Origin: Bacillaceae bacterium JMAK1
GTDB lineage: Bacteria > Bacillota > Bacilli > Bacillales > Marinococcaceae
Direction of reading: 5' to 3'
Assembly (NCBI GenBank): GCA_012970285.1
Contig: JIBW01000003.1
Span: 496,001-560,000, forward strand
Length of the DNA stretch: 64,000 bases
The position numbers were made by a program, and so were the translations under genes. How positions within the stretch are numbered: position 1 is the stretch's first letter; each line of letters starts with the position of its first letter. Below are positions 8,835-16,648 of the stretch, piece by piece. Under the pieces are notes generated by a model. It saw nothing but the letters and a program-made list of their open reading frames with translations, was not told the origin of the DNA and made no database searches.

Positions 8835-8846
8835 GGGGTGAAGAAG

Positions 8847-10349
8847 TTGATCTCTGGCGTAGTTATAATACTTTTATTTATGATAATCCCATTAATCGTA
8901 GGGGTAATGGCGGCTACTAAATCGGACAATACAAGCGATGATTATTTCATACAAGGTCGCAATATGGGTTCAATTACAACATTTTTTACAGTTTCGGCAA
9001 CATGGTGGAGTGCATTTGCCTTCTTGGGATCAAACGCATCTTTATATTCTGAAGGACCGGTCTATTTAACTGCAATTGGTTGGAACATTTTATTTGGGTT
9101 AATGTATTTTGTGGTTGGGAAGAGGATTTGGTTTTTAGGGAAGAAGTTTAATTATGTGACACCATCAGATCTTTTAGGTGATTTTTATGATAGTGAAAAA
9201 GTAAGAGTTGTGGTTGGTATAGTTGTTGTTGTCTTTACGATTCCATACTTACAGATCCAATTGACAGGCGGAGCTTATTTAATAGAAGTGGTCTCGGGGG
9301 GCTATATACCTTTCTGGTTAGCTGCATTAATGTTTTATATCGTTATTCTAATCTACGTCTGGGTTGGTGGGATAAGAGCAATTGCGTGGACAGATATTAT
9401 CTATGGTGCAATTTTATTATTTGGTCTACTATTTGCTGGGTTGTACCTTTCTAATATTGTTGGAGGCCCTGTAGCAATGTTTGAACAGATGCAAGCTCAA
9501 TATCCAGAGCATATGGTGTTACCTGGTCCAGATGGGAATGCAGGATATGGTATGTGGATTTCACTTTGTTTTATAACAGCGATCGGAGCATTAATGGGTC
9601 CTCAAATGTGGTTGCGCATGTACTCGGTTAAGAACGGTACGATTTTTAATTTAATGCCTTTTCTAATATCTATCATTGCGATTTGCTATGCAGGTTCATT
9701 GTTAGTTAGTTGGACAGGGGTTCTAGTAATGCCTGGTGTAGAGAATCCCGATCAAATACTGCCGTTACTATTAATGGAGTATGCACCATTTATTATCGCT
9801 GCCTTAATTCTTGCAGCTGGAGCTTCTGCAGCAATGTCGACTGCAAATAGTCAAATCCATGCTGTGTCTACTGTCATGACCAAAGATTTTTATCAAAGGT
9901 ATAAGAATCCCGATGCCTCACATAAAAAACTTATGAGAGTTGGAAGGTATTATTTACTTGTATTCTCGGCTATTGCTTATGTTTTAGCTTTATTTGCACC
10001 AGGATTACTCGTAACAGTAGGTTTAATTGCGTTTGGCGGGACTGCCCAGTTAATAGTACCTACATTGGGTGCATTATTCTGGAAACGATCCACTTCAACC
10101 GGAGCATTAACTGGCATTATTGGTGGATTGTTAGTAATGATAATTCTTCAATTCACTCCAAGTTTACCGTTACCATTTGGTCTTAGTTCTTCAATGTATG
10201 GTTTATTTGTAAATGCAATACTTTTCGTTATAGTTAGTTTGCTAACAAAACCACGATCTGTATCCGTGTCAAGTCGATTTGAGTTGGCATTGAATGAGTT
10301 TACTAAAGAAGAACATAAAGGACTTAAAGGGAAGAAGAATATTGCATAA
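8847..10349 (+). CDS. Sodium:solute symporter (SSS family)
   Basis: This integral membrane protein of about 500 residues has the SSS layout of 12-13 helices. The N-terminal half contains a DDYFIQGRNMG-like segment and GAYLIEVVSGG; an AAGASAAMSTANSQIHA segment in helix 8 matches the Na+-site region of the family. It should import an organic solute with Na+. TTG at 8847 is the preferred start: AAGGGGTG (8833-8840) lies six bases upstream, whereas GTG at 8838 is inside that site. Its neighbours are DUF3311 upstream and an M20 peptidase downstream, so the likely cargo is a peptide or N-acylated amino acid that the peptidase then hydrolyses (inference). Confidence 0.88.
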   Translation: MISGVVIILLFMIIPLIVGVMAATKSDNTSDDYFIQGRNMGSITTFFTVSATWWSAFAFLGSNASLYSEGPVYLTAIGWNILFGLMYFVVGKRIWFLGKKFNYVTPSDLLGDFYDSEKVRVVVGIVVVVFTIPYLQIQLTGGAYLIEVVSGGYIPFWLAALMFYIVILIYVWVGGIRAIAWTDIIYGAILLFGLLFAGLYLSNIVGGPVAMFEQMQAQYPEHMVLPGPDGNAGYGMWISLCFITAIGALMGPQMWLRMYSVKNGTIFNLMPFLISIIAICYAGSLLVSWTGVLVMPGVENPDQILPLLLMEYAPFIIAALILAAGASAAMSTANSQIHAVSTVMTKDFYQRYKNPDASHKKLMRVGRYYLLVFSAIAYVLALFAPGLLVTVGLIAFGGTAQLIVPTLGALFWKRSTSTGALTGIIGGLLVMIILQFTPSLPLPFGLSSSMYGLFVNAILFVIVSLLTKPRSVSVSSRFELALNEFTKEEHKGLKGKKNIA

Positions 10350-10363
10350 AGGGGATGTTCATT

Positions 10364-11509
10364 TTGCATTCAGCGATTCAATTAACTAAAGACTTAGTTC
10401 AAATTCCGAGCGTAAATCCTTATGGTAATGAAAAAGAGTGTTCCGAGTATATTTTAAAATGGTTGGAGGGAATTCAAGGTATTTCAGTAAAGGTACAATC
10501 GGTTGAAGAATATAGAAACAATATAATTATTAAGTATCCATGTGAACATAGTTCATTACCACCCCTCGTAATTATTTCTCATATGGATACCGTACCAGCA
10601 GAAGGGGAATGGAGTGTAGGCCCTTATTCTGGTGAGATTATTGATGGAAAGCTGTATGGTAGAGGCTCTTGTGACATGAAAAGTGGCTTAGCATCAACAT
10701 TAGTTGCTCTAAAAGAAATTGCGGAGTCAAAAACTGAAGTGAAACGTGACATTTATGTAATTGCTAGTGTCGATGAAGAAGGTCCGTATATGAAAGGGGC
10801 TGTAGCTTTAATTGAGGATGGAATCGTACCTGAAGATGCTCATTTTCTGGCTACCGAACCAACAAGTTTAACACTATCGAAAGTTCATAAGGGAACAATA
10901 TGGTATAAAATAACTGTTATCGGGAGAAGTGCGCATTGTGGAAATGCAAAGTTAGGTGTTGATGCTGCACACGCTGCAGCAGAGTGTATCACAGATCTTA
11001 AACGTAATGTAAGTAAACTAGAATACAATCATGAGATATTCGGTGAGCCTACATTGTCTGTAGGAACGATTCATGGTGGTGAGAAAACAAATATGGTTTC
11101 GGGTTCTGTTCAGTTTGAGATTGATTTTAGATTAGTACCTCCAATGACCCAAGAAGAAGCAGAGAAGATCGTAGAACAATCACTAAAACAGGGTTGTGAA
11201 AGGGTAAAAGGATCAAGCTTTAAAATTGAACAATTTGGTTTTGCTCGAATTCCTTTAGAATCAGATGAAAACTCTAACCTTTTAACTCGAATTGAACATG
11301 CATATGAAGCATCTTTTCAAACGGATATTGGTTATAGTGGTTTTCCTGCTTATACAGATGTAGCGATGATTGGTTTAAAGACTGGCAATAAGAATATTGC
11401 TGTGTTTGGACCTGGAAATTTAGAACAAGCTCATATGATTGATGAATATGTTGAAGTACAGCAAATTATTGATTGCGTTACAGTCCTTAAAAAGCTTATG
11501 GAGAGTTAG
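10364..11509 (+). CDS. M20 family metallopeptidase/deacylase (ArgE/DapE type)
   Basis: The roughly 381-residue zinc enzyme hydrolyses an N-acyl or peptide bond. Metal-ligand motifs are SHMDTVP, GRGSCDMKSG, the catalytic DEEGP pair, ATEP and EQAHMIDEY near the C-terminus. The lid domain lies about residues 175-290 (GRSAHCGNAKLGVDAAHAA). The substrate could be an N-acetylated amino acid or a dipeptide. TTG at 10364 is preferred because AAAGGGGA lies eight bases upstream; ATG at 10355 overlaps that site. It is the third gene of the DUF3311-SSS operon, which points to uptake and cleavage of one substrate. Confidence 0.85.
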   Translation: MHSAIQLTKDLVQIPSVNPYGNEKECSEYILKWLEGIQGISVKVQSVEEYRNNIIIKYPCEHSSLPPLVIISHMDTVPAEGEWSVGPYSGEIIDGKLYGRGSCDMKSGLASTLVALKEIAESKTEVKRDIYVIASVDEEGPYMKGAVALIEDGIVPEDAHFLATEPTSLTLSKVHKGTIWYKITVIGRSAHCGNAKLGVDAAHAAAECITDLKRNVSKLEYNHEIFGEPTLSVGTIHGGEKTNMVSGSVQFEIDFRLVPPMTQEEAEKIVEQSLKQGCERVKGSSFKIEQFGFARIPLESDENSNLLTRIEHAYEASFQTDIGYSGFPAYTDVAMIGLKTGNKNIAVFGPGNLEQAHMIDEYVEVQQIIDCVTVLKKLMES

Positions 11510-11627
11510 TTTCTTTAATGACTGAAATGGCATATAAGGTAGAAGTTAAAAAATGTGACTGTACTAATTATGTTAGAAAATACGATGCTCAAAATATTGC
11601 CCTTAGATAACTTACTTTTTCCAAACG

Positions 11628-11660
11628 AAAATGAAGAGCATACGTATGCTCTTCATTTTT
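11628..11660. terminator. Bidirectional terminator between convergent genes
   Basis: A perfect 16-bp inverted repeat with no loop bases at its centre (AAAATGAAGAGCATAC and its complement) carries A-tracts and T-tracts on both sides. It lies between the plus-strand peptidase operon and the small minus-strand gene that ends at 11666, and can serve both. Confidence 0.9.
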
Positions 11661-11665
11661 GTAAT

Positions 11666-11836
11666 TTATTGATTCAGAGTATACATAATCGTACTATATA
11701 CATCTTGAGAAAAAAGGTAAACGAACGTTAAGACCATTGAAATTGGTATGATTAATAATAAGAGTTTCACAAAAGGCGTTTTAGTAAATATAGTTTCTGC
11801 TTTCTTTAAGAGTGACATGGATTCATCATTATTCAT
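11666..11836 (-). CDS. Small single-helix membrane protein
   Basis: This 56-codon gene is missed by length filters. ATG at 11834-11836 follows AAGGAGG at good spacing. The product starts MNNDESMSLLKKAETIF, has one strong hydrophobic segment (about residues 24-43) and ends YTLNQ. It stops six bases from the bidirectional terminator, which fits a real transcription unit. The family is unknown. Confidence 0.65.
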   Translation of the reverse strand: MNNDESMSLLKKAETIFTKTPFVKLLLLIIPISMVLTFVYLFSQDVYSTIMYTLNQ

Positions 11837-12010
11837 GATTATCCTCCTTGGGTAGATGGTTTTGTTATGGTTTATTAATCGGTCGCTTTAGATTTATGTT
11901 AAAGATCATTCTACTTGAAGCTTTTTTATTTTTATATAGTTGTTGGAAGATTGAGTCGAATGGCTATGTAATTTACTACTATAGGAACTTCTTTTAACGG
12001 AGGATTCAAA
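11837..12010. other. Divergent promoter region
   Basis: About 170 A+T-rich bases separate the minus-strand small gene from the plus-strand NUDIX gene, so both promoters must lie here. No specific operator was recognised. Confidence 0.3.
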
Positions 12011-12427
12011 ATGAAAAAATGGTTGGGTTCTTCAGGTGTATGTATCAACCAGGATGGTCAATTGCTAATGGTTCTCCAAGGCAAACCTGAAGAAAAGAAA
12101 ACGTGGTCTATTCCATCAGGTGGAAAAGAACAAGAAGAAACATTTGAAGAGTGCTGCATTAGAGAAGTGAAAGAAGAAACGGGTTATACAGTGGAAGTCG
12201 TTGGGAAACTGAAGGTGAAGCAAGGAACTTATGAACAGATTAATGTAGCTATTGAAGCTCATTATTTTTTTGTGAACGTTGTAGGAGGTAAAAGAAACTT
12301 TCAAGATCCTGACAATCTTATATATGATATAGCTTGGAAAGATGTAGATGAATTAAAGACGTTAGAGTTAACCTTTCCCGAAGATCAAGAGTTTCTTATT
12401 AACTACATAATAAAAGTGTCACAATAA
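12011..12427 (+). CDS. NUDIX hydrolase
   Basis: The 138-residue protein carries a full Nudix box: GG at 37-38 followed by the G-x5-E-x7-REVKEETGY pattern, whose glutamates bind Mg2+. It should hydrolyse a nucleoside diphosphate linked to another group; the specificity cannot be read. GGAGG upstream of the ATG is clear. The next gene starts 60 bases later and may be co-transcribed. Confidence 0.9.
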   Translation: MKKWLGSSGVCINQDGQLLMVLQGKPEEKKTWSIPSGGKEQEETFEECCIREVKEETGYTVEVVGKLKVKQGTYEQINVAIEAHYFFVNVVGGKRNFQDPDNLIYDIAWKDVDELKTLELTFPEDQEFLINYIIKVSQ

Positions 12428-12489
12428 AAGCGAACGAGTCGACCATGACGTACTGTACTCATTAATGGGTAATGAGGAGGAAAAGTGGT

Positions 12490-13203
12490 ATGGGTGAAGT
12501 GATACATTGTATTATCGAATATAATGAAAACGGTTATTTAATTTATGCAGTAAATTATCCAGGAGCATATGCGAGGGGCAGTACCAAAGATGAAGCACTG
12601 CAAAAAATGCCTAGAGAAATACAAGCCTATTGCTTGTGGGCTTACAATGACAATAGTAAGCAGGGGACCTCGATTGAGAGTGTTCAGGTTCAGGAACAGA
12701 AAGTGAATGTAAACGTTCGTGACGCAGATACAAGTATTTTATTTGATCGCGAAAGAGCATCAATCTCAGAAGATGAGTATTCTAAGTTAAAGATGCTCGT
12801 TTTAAAATCTGCTTGGGACTTTAGAAAATTATATCACTCTATTCCTGATAAGAATTTCACAAATCGACAGCAACGAAAAACTTTTTATGGTTGGGTGCCT
12901 CTGTCTGCAAGTGATGTTCTTATTCATACAAACAATGTGACGAGCTATTACGTGGGAGAGATTGGAGTCACGATCAAAAATAGCAAAGATATCTATGAAA
13001 ATCGTGTTTCTGCTTTAAAGGATATTGAAGCGATGCCGAATTATCTTCAAAATAAAGTCTTTAAAGGAAGTTATGATGAGCTTTGGACGTTAAGAAAGGT
13101 CATGCGTCGGTTCATTTGGCATGATCGTATTCATGCGAAATCAATGTATCGAATGGCAAATTCTAGATGGGGTGAAACGATTGAGAACCCCTTTTGTTTC
13201 TGA
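12490..13203 (+). CDS. HicB-like N-terminus fused to a DinB-like domain
   Basis: The first 55 residues resemble a HicB-type fold (IIEYNENGYLIYAVNYPGAYARGSTKDEALQKM), the module that in HicB antitoxins precedes the DNA-binding part. From about residue 95 to the end the protein is helical and ends with FIWHDRIHAKSMYRMA, like the last helix of DinB/YfiT metal-binding proteins. A DinB-type thiol-transferase or metal-binding role is possible but unproven. ATG at 12490 is chosen because GAGGAGG (12472-12480 region) lies nine bases upstream. There is no HicA toxin partner nearby. Confidence 0.6.
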   Translation: MGEVIHCIIEYNENGYLIYAVNYPGAYARGSTKDEALQKMPREIQAYCLWAYNDNSKQGTSIESVQVQEQKVNVNVRDADTSILFDRERASISEDEYSKLKMLVLKSAWDFRKLYHSIPDKNFTNRQQRKTFYGWVPLSASDVLIHTNNVTSYYVGEIGVTIKNSKDIYENRVSALKDIEAMPNYLQNKVFKGSYDELWTLRKVMRRFIWHDRIHAKSMYRMANSRWGETIENPFCF

Positions 13204-13311
13204 TTTTTCAAATCAATACTTGTTACGTAATTAAAATATCACCTCTTGGCAACATCATTCTTGATTATAAAACGATGCAAATGATTTACTCAGAAAAAGG
13301 AGAATGCATAC

Positions 13312-13719
13312 ATGCCTGAGCCAAAGATGAAAGAAACCAACAATAGTGTAAACGAATTTATTGAAAGTGTTGAAAGTGAGAAGAAGAAGGCAGACGCCTA
13401 TCAATTAGTAGAAATCTTTGAAGAGGTGACAGGGTACAAGGCGAAGATGTGGGGACCTAGTATTATAGGTTTTGGTAGCTATCATTATAAATACGCATCT
13501 GGACGTGAAGGAGACGCTCCTTTAGCGGGTTTTTCACCAAGAAAGGCAAAAATTAGTCTCTATTTAGCCTATGAAAGTAAGAAAAGAGAGGAACTGTTAG
13601 CACGGTTCGGTAAACACACGAAAAGTAAGGCTTGTATCTATGTTAATAAATTGGCTGATATCGACCCGGATGTGCTCAAGGAATTGATCCATCACACAAT
13701 AGAAACGTATCGAGACTAA
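13312..13719 (+). CDS. DUF1801 family protein (YdhG-like)
   Basis: The 135-residue cytoplasmic protein matches the DUF1801 pattern: an N-terminal helix with E-F-I-E-S-V, then a W-G-P-S-I-I-G-F-G-S-Y block, then FSPRKAKISLYL and a terminal KSKACIYVNKLADID. The family shares the fold of frataxin-like/YdhG proteins and its biochemical role is unknown. AAAGGAG lies before the ATG. No operon partner is apparent. Confidence 0.82.
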   Translation: MPEPKMKETNNSVNEFIESVESEKKKADAYQLVEIFEEVTGYKAKMWGPSIIGFGSYHYKYASGREGDAPLAGFSPRKAKISLYLAYESKKREELLARFGKHTKSKACIYVNKLADIDPDVLKELIHHTIETYRD

Positions 13720-13788
13720 GAGCATTTTGAAAATAGCACTTCTACAATTCAAAAGTAATTGGTCTAAGGTTTATTATAGGGGGAAATT

Positions 13789-13992
13789 ATGATCGAGTCT
13801 TTTGCATGCGCTATACCTAAATTTGTTTATATTATTGCTATTTGTTCGGTCAGTGCGTTAATTTTAGCTACAGTAATTTATGGTTTGTTTACGGGTGATT
13901 GGAGATTTGTATCCATTGTTGCTTTTATTTTATCTCCTGTAACAATCTTTTCGTTATGGGCAATGAATCGTGCAAAAATGGAAGGGAATTGA
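13789..13992 (+). CDS. Small two-helix membrane protein
   Basis: The 67-residue product has two transmembrane segments (about residues 10-32 and 40-58) with a short GDWRF link and a polar RAKMEGN tail. AGGGGG lies five bases upstream of the ATG. The function is unknown. The segment 13993-14193 that follows contains no supported gene. Confidence 0.6.
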   Translation: MIESFACAIPKFVYIIAICSVSALILATVIYGLFTGDWRFVSIVAFILSPVTIFSLWAMNRAKMEGN

Positions 13993-14193
13993 GTAGGTTT
14001 GATGCTTATTCACATGATTCAATAAAGGCGCAAGCAGGTGCAATACTGTTTACGTATTTATTCAAACGACACGCCAAACAGATCATCAGTTTAGTAATGA
14101 GGTATTTCTAAAAAATAAGCAGGAACTCTTATGAAAGCGCTTAATTTATTATAGAAAGTAAAGGTACAAACTTATTCCATGAGGAGTGTTGTC

Positions 14194-15705
14194 ATGAACC
14201 TTGCCTCTATCATTACGCAGAAAGCTGAAGAAACGCCAACGAAACTTGCACTTGAAAATGAGAAAGTGCGTATTACTTATGAGCAACTAGAACAAATGAT
14301 TAATCAAACGACGCATTTGTTTCGTCAGCGAGGTGTCATTGAAGGTGATCGGATCTTGTTGCAACTAGGTAATTGTTTAGAGTTTGTGTATTGTTATTTT
14401 GCAGCCATCAAGTGCGGTGCCATCATTGTACCGATTAATCCGACATATACAGCAGCGGAAATAACGTATATCGCATTTGACTCGCAACCGGTGCTTTTTG
14501 TTGTTGATGCTGCAGCTTCGGAGAATGTTCAAGCTGTTAGGGAGAATAGCGACAATCTCATTGACGTAATCTTGATTGATACCCAATCATCTGACAATGC
14601 ACTGTTGCGTGCCATACAGTCTTTGCCTACACATTGTAATCCAGATGTCGTTGATGATGAACGCGTATGTCAGATTTTATATACGTCTGGAACGACTGGG
14701 AGACCAAAAGGTGCAATGCTCACTCACAAAGGGTTACGAATGAATGCGATGACGTATAAAGACATTCTCCATTGTTCTAGTGATGATTATTGCTTAATCT
14801 CTTCGCCTCTTTATCATGCTGCGTCTCAGACCAATTGCATGCTTACAATGCTTGTTGCTGGTGGTACGAGCTACATTTTGCCAAAGTACTCGACTGATAA
14901 AGTCTTAACGCTTTTAGAAGATAAGAAGGTCACGTTTTACTTTATTCCGCCTAGTGTTGTCGCGATGTTGCTTAATCACCCTCGAATCAACGAACGTACT
15001 CTATATCTTCGAATCGCTTTTACAGGCTCAGCCCCAATGCCAGTGGAACTACTCGATCGGTGGAAAGCTGTGTCTGGGGTGGAACTAATTGAAGGGTACG
15101 GGCTTACGGAATGTTCTCCAATCGTGACTAGTCATCGTCCAGAAGGTAAAAAGAAGCCCGGATCCATTGGTACGGCACTCCCCCGAGTTTCTGTGGTGAT
15201 CCGAGACAATGAAGGTAAAGAAATGCCGAGTTATGAGAAAGGTGAACTTACGGTTCAGGGACCAAATGTAATGAAAGGGTATTGGAAAAATGAGGTCGCA
15301 ACAGCTAATACGATTCGAGATGGCTGGTTATATACGGGTGACATTGCATATCAAGATGATGAAGGTTATCTCTATATCGTGGATCGGAAGAAAGATCTAG
15401 TGATTCGGGGTGGGATGAACATTTACCCGAGAGAAATTGAAGAAGTGCTCTACACCCACCCAGATGTTTTAGAAGCAAGTGTCATCGGCAGTCCAGACCC
15501 AATTATGGGCGAGGTCGTACATGCATATTTTTCAACGAAAGATTCCAGTGTTACATTGACCACTGACATGTTGCAGCGTCATTGCCGGCCCATGTTAGCA
15601 CCTTATAAAATCCCAGCTTACTTTACGCAGCTTGATGAATTGCCTAAGACGACGAGTGGAAAAATATTAAAACCCGCGCTTCGGGAATTGGTCACACGTA
15701 AATAG
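14194..15705 (+). CDS. AMP-forming acyl-CoA synthetase (long-chain fatty acid-CoA ligase type)
   Basis: The 503-residue adenylate-forming enzyme activates a carboxylic acid with ATP and transfers it to CoA. Motifs are the P-loop YTSGTTGRPKGAML, the adenine-binding GYGLTE, GWLYTGD with the ribose-binding Asp, DRKKDLVIRGGMNIYPREIE and the terminal catalytic lysine in PKTTSGKILK. Its length and motifs fit FadD/LcfB-type ligases; the chain length is unknown. ATG at 14194 follows GAGGAG at proper spacing; the in-frame ATG at 14179 is upstream of that site. It stands alone and is followed by a terminator. Confidence 0.88.
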   Translation: MNLASIITQKAEETPTKLALENEKVRITYEQLEQMINQTTHLFRQRGVIEGDRILLQLGNCLEFVYCYFAAIKCGAIIVPINPTYTAAEITYIAFDSQPVLFVVDAAASENVQAVRENSDNLIDVILIDTQSSDNALLRAIQSLPTHCNPDVVDDERVCQILYTSGTTGRPKGAMLTHKGLRMNAMTYKDILHCSSDDYCLISSPLYHAASQTNCMLTMLVAGGTSYILPKYSTDKVLTLLEDKKVTFYFIPPSVVAMLLNHPRINERTLYLRIAFTGSAPMPVELLDRWKAVSGVELIEGYGLTECSPIVTSHRPEGKKKPGSIGTALPRVSVVIRDNEGKEMPSYEKGELTVQGPNVMKGYWKNEVATANTIRDGWLYTGDIAYQDDEGYLYIVDRKKDLVIRGGMNIYPREIEEVLYTHPDVLEASVIGSPDPIMGEVVHAYFSTKDSSVTLTTDMLQRHCRPMLAPYKIPAYFTQLDELPKTTSGKILKPALRELVTRK

Positions 15706-15729
15706 GTATGCCAATCATAGTGTATTTCA

Positions 15730-15768
15730 AAAGGCGCAAGCAGGCTTGGCACCTGTTTGTGTCTTTCT
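15730..15768 (+). terminator. Probable terminator after the acyl-CoA ligase
   Basis: A 15-bp stem with three G-U pairs (15730-15744 with 15752-15766, loop of seven) ends in CTTTCTT. It lies 25 bases after the ligase stop. The left arm also occurs exactly at 14024-14038. Confidence 0.7.
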
Positions 15769-15905
15769 TCATGATCAAAAAAGCAGGAGCATGAACTCAT
15801 TACGTTGAAGTTACTTTGACTGCAACAACGAATGACATCATAATCAAGTCGTGATGTATAAAATAATCGAAAGCAATAGATTTCTACATAAGTAGGTGGT
15901 AGTAA

Positions 15906-16082
15906 ATGAAAAGGTTGCTGGCTTTTATCGTTTTATTTGTGTTGTTTGCTTATCTTGTTAATTTTGAACCGGTAATCAGCTTCGTAGAAACGCTACTCCA
16001 AAGTGAAATAATCATTCTAATCGGAATTATTTCTTTCATCCTGATCACTGTAATGATTTCAATGATTTTGAAGCCGAGTTAA
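15906..16082 (+). CDS. Small two-helix membrane protein
   Basis: The 58-codon frame MKRLLAFIVLF... ends at TAA 16080-16082. AGGTGGT lies five bases before the ATG. Two hydrophobic segments (about residues 4-18 and 34-54) flank a short acidic stretch. It lies just upstream of the CstR promoter. Function unknown; accepted because of start site and composition. Confidence 0.55.
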   Translation: MKRLLAFIVLFVLFAYLVNFEPVISFVETLLQSEIIILIGIISFILITVMISMILKPS

Positions 16083-16102
16083 CAAGAAGCAAGATCAATA
16101 AA

Positions 16103-16130
16103 TTGACAATATACCCATGGGGTATATGAT
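16103..16130 (+). promoter_or_regulatory. Promoter with CsoR/CstR-type operator
   Basis: TTGACA (16103-16108) and TATGAT (16125-16130) are 16 bases apart. The spacer is occupied by a perfect palindrome, ATATACCC-ATG-GGGTATAT (16109-16127). A short G/C core flanked by A/T is the usual operator of CsoR-family repressors, so binding would block polymerase directly. It drives the CstR-like gene 28 bases downstream, implying autoregulation. Confidence 0.85.
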
Positions 16131-16157
16131 AAATTAATCAAAAAGGGGTGAAACGAC

Positions 16158-16418
16158 ATGGACTATACCGATCAAATGAAAAATCGATTAAAACGAGTCG
16201 AGGGACAACTTCGAGGCGTTCTAAAAATGATGGAAGACGGGGAAGATTGTCGTGATGTTGTGTCCCAACTAGCGGCTTCTCGTACAGCCATTGATCGCAC
16301 GATGGGGGTTATTGTCAGTGAAAACCTCGTAGAATGTGTTCAAAAAGCAATTGAAGATGGAGAAGATACGAAAGACTATGTCGACCAAGCTGTGAACTTG
16401 CTCGTTAAGAGTCGCTAG
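16158..16418 (+). CDS. cstR: CstR-type persulfide-sensing repressor (CsoR family)
   Basis: The 86-residue helical repressor has the CsoR-family core (RLKRVEGQLRGVLKMME). Cys31 (EDCRDVV) and Cys60 (ENLVECVQ) are both present. Copper-sensing CsoR has a His four residues before the second Cys; here that residue is Asn57, as I recall for CstR of Staphylococcus aureus, which is also very similar along its length. CstR senses reactive sulfur through a Cys31-Cys60 link and represses sulfide-detoxification genes. No rhodanese, persulfide dioxygenase, Sqr or TauE gene lies beside it, so its targets must be elsewhere. AAAGGGGTG lies before the ATG. Confidence 0.85.
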   Translation: MDYTDQMKNRLKRVEGQLRGVLKMMEDGEDCRDVVSQLAASRTAIDRTMGVIVSENLVECVQKAIEDGEDTKDYVDQAVNLLVKSR

Positions 16419-16449
16419 GGTAGTTCGTAGCCTGTCTACCCTAGAAAAA
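16415..16449 (+). terminator. Hairpin overlapping the cstR stop codon
   Basis: A 9-bp perfect stem, CTAGGGTAG with CTACCCTAG (loop of twelve), begins at the stop codon and is followed by AAAAATTTTT. The T-tract is separated by A residues, so efficiency is uncertain. Confidence 0.55.
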
Positions 16450-16648
16450 TTTTTAGTGGAAATACTACTCGTACAGGTATATGGACCATATAAGAATCAC
16501 TCCACTTACATATCGTTCAAATTATGAACAGAACCGCTCAAAGTACTCGCTCTCTGGACTTTTTCAGACTTATTTTTGGTCATTCTCTATCCTTTAACGT
16601 CAAAGGGCTCGTAGATTGGCCATGTTGTGTACAATCGTGCATCGTCTT

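Noticed and set aside
13899-14111. 70-codon open frame overlapping the small membrane gene at 13789
   Set aside because: It is in another frame of an accepted gene, and its tail shows no known family; a transposase remnant was considered but not supported.
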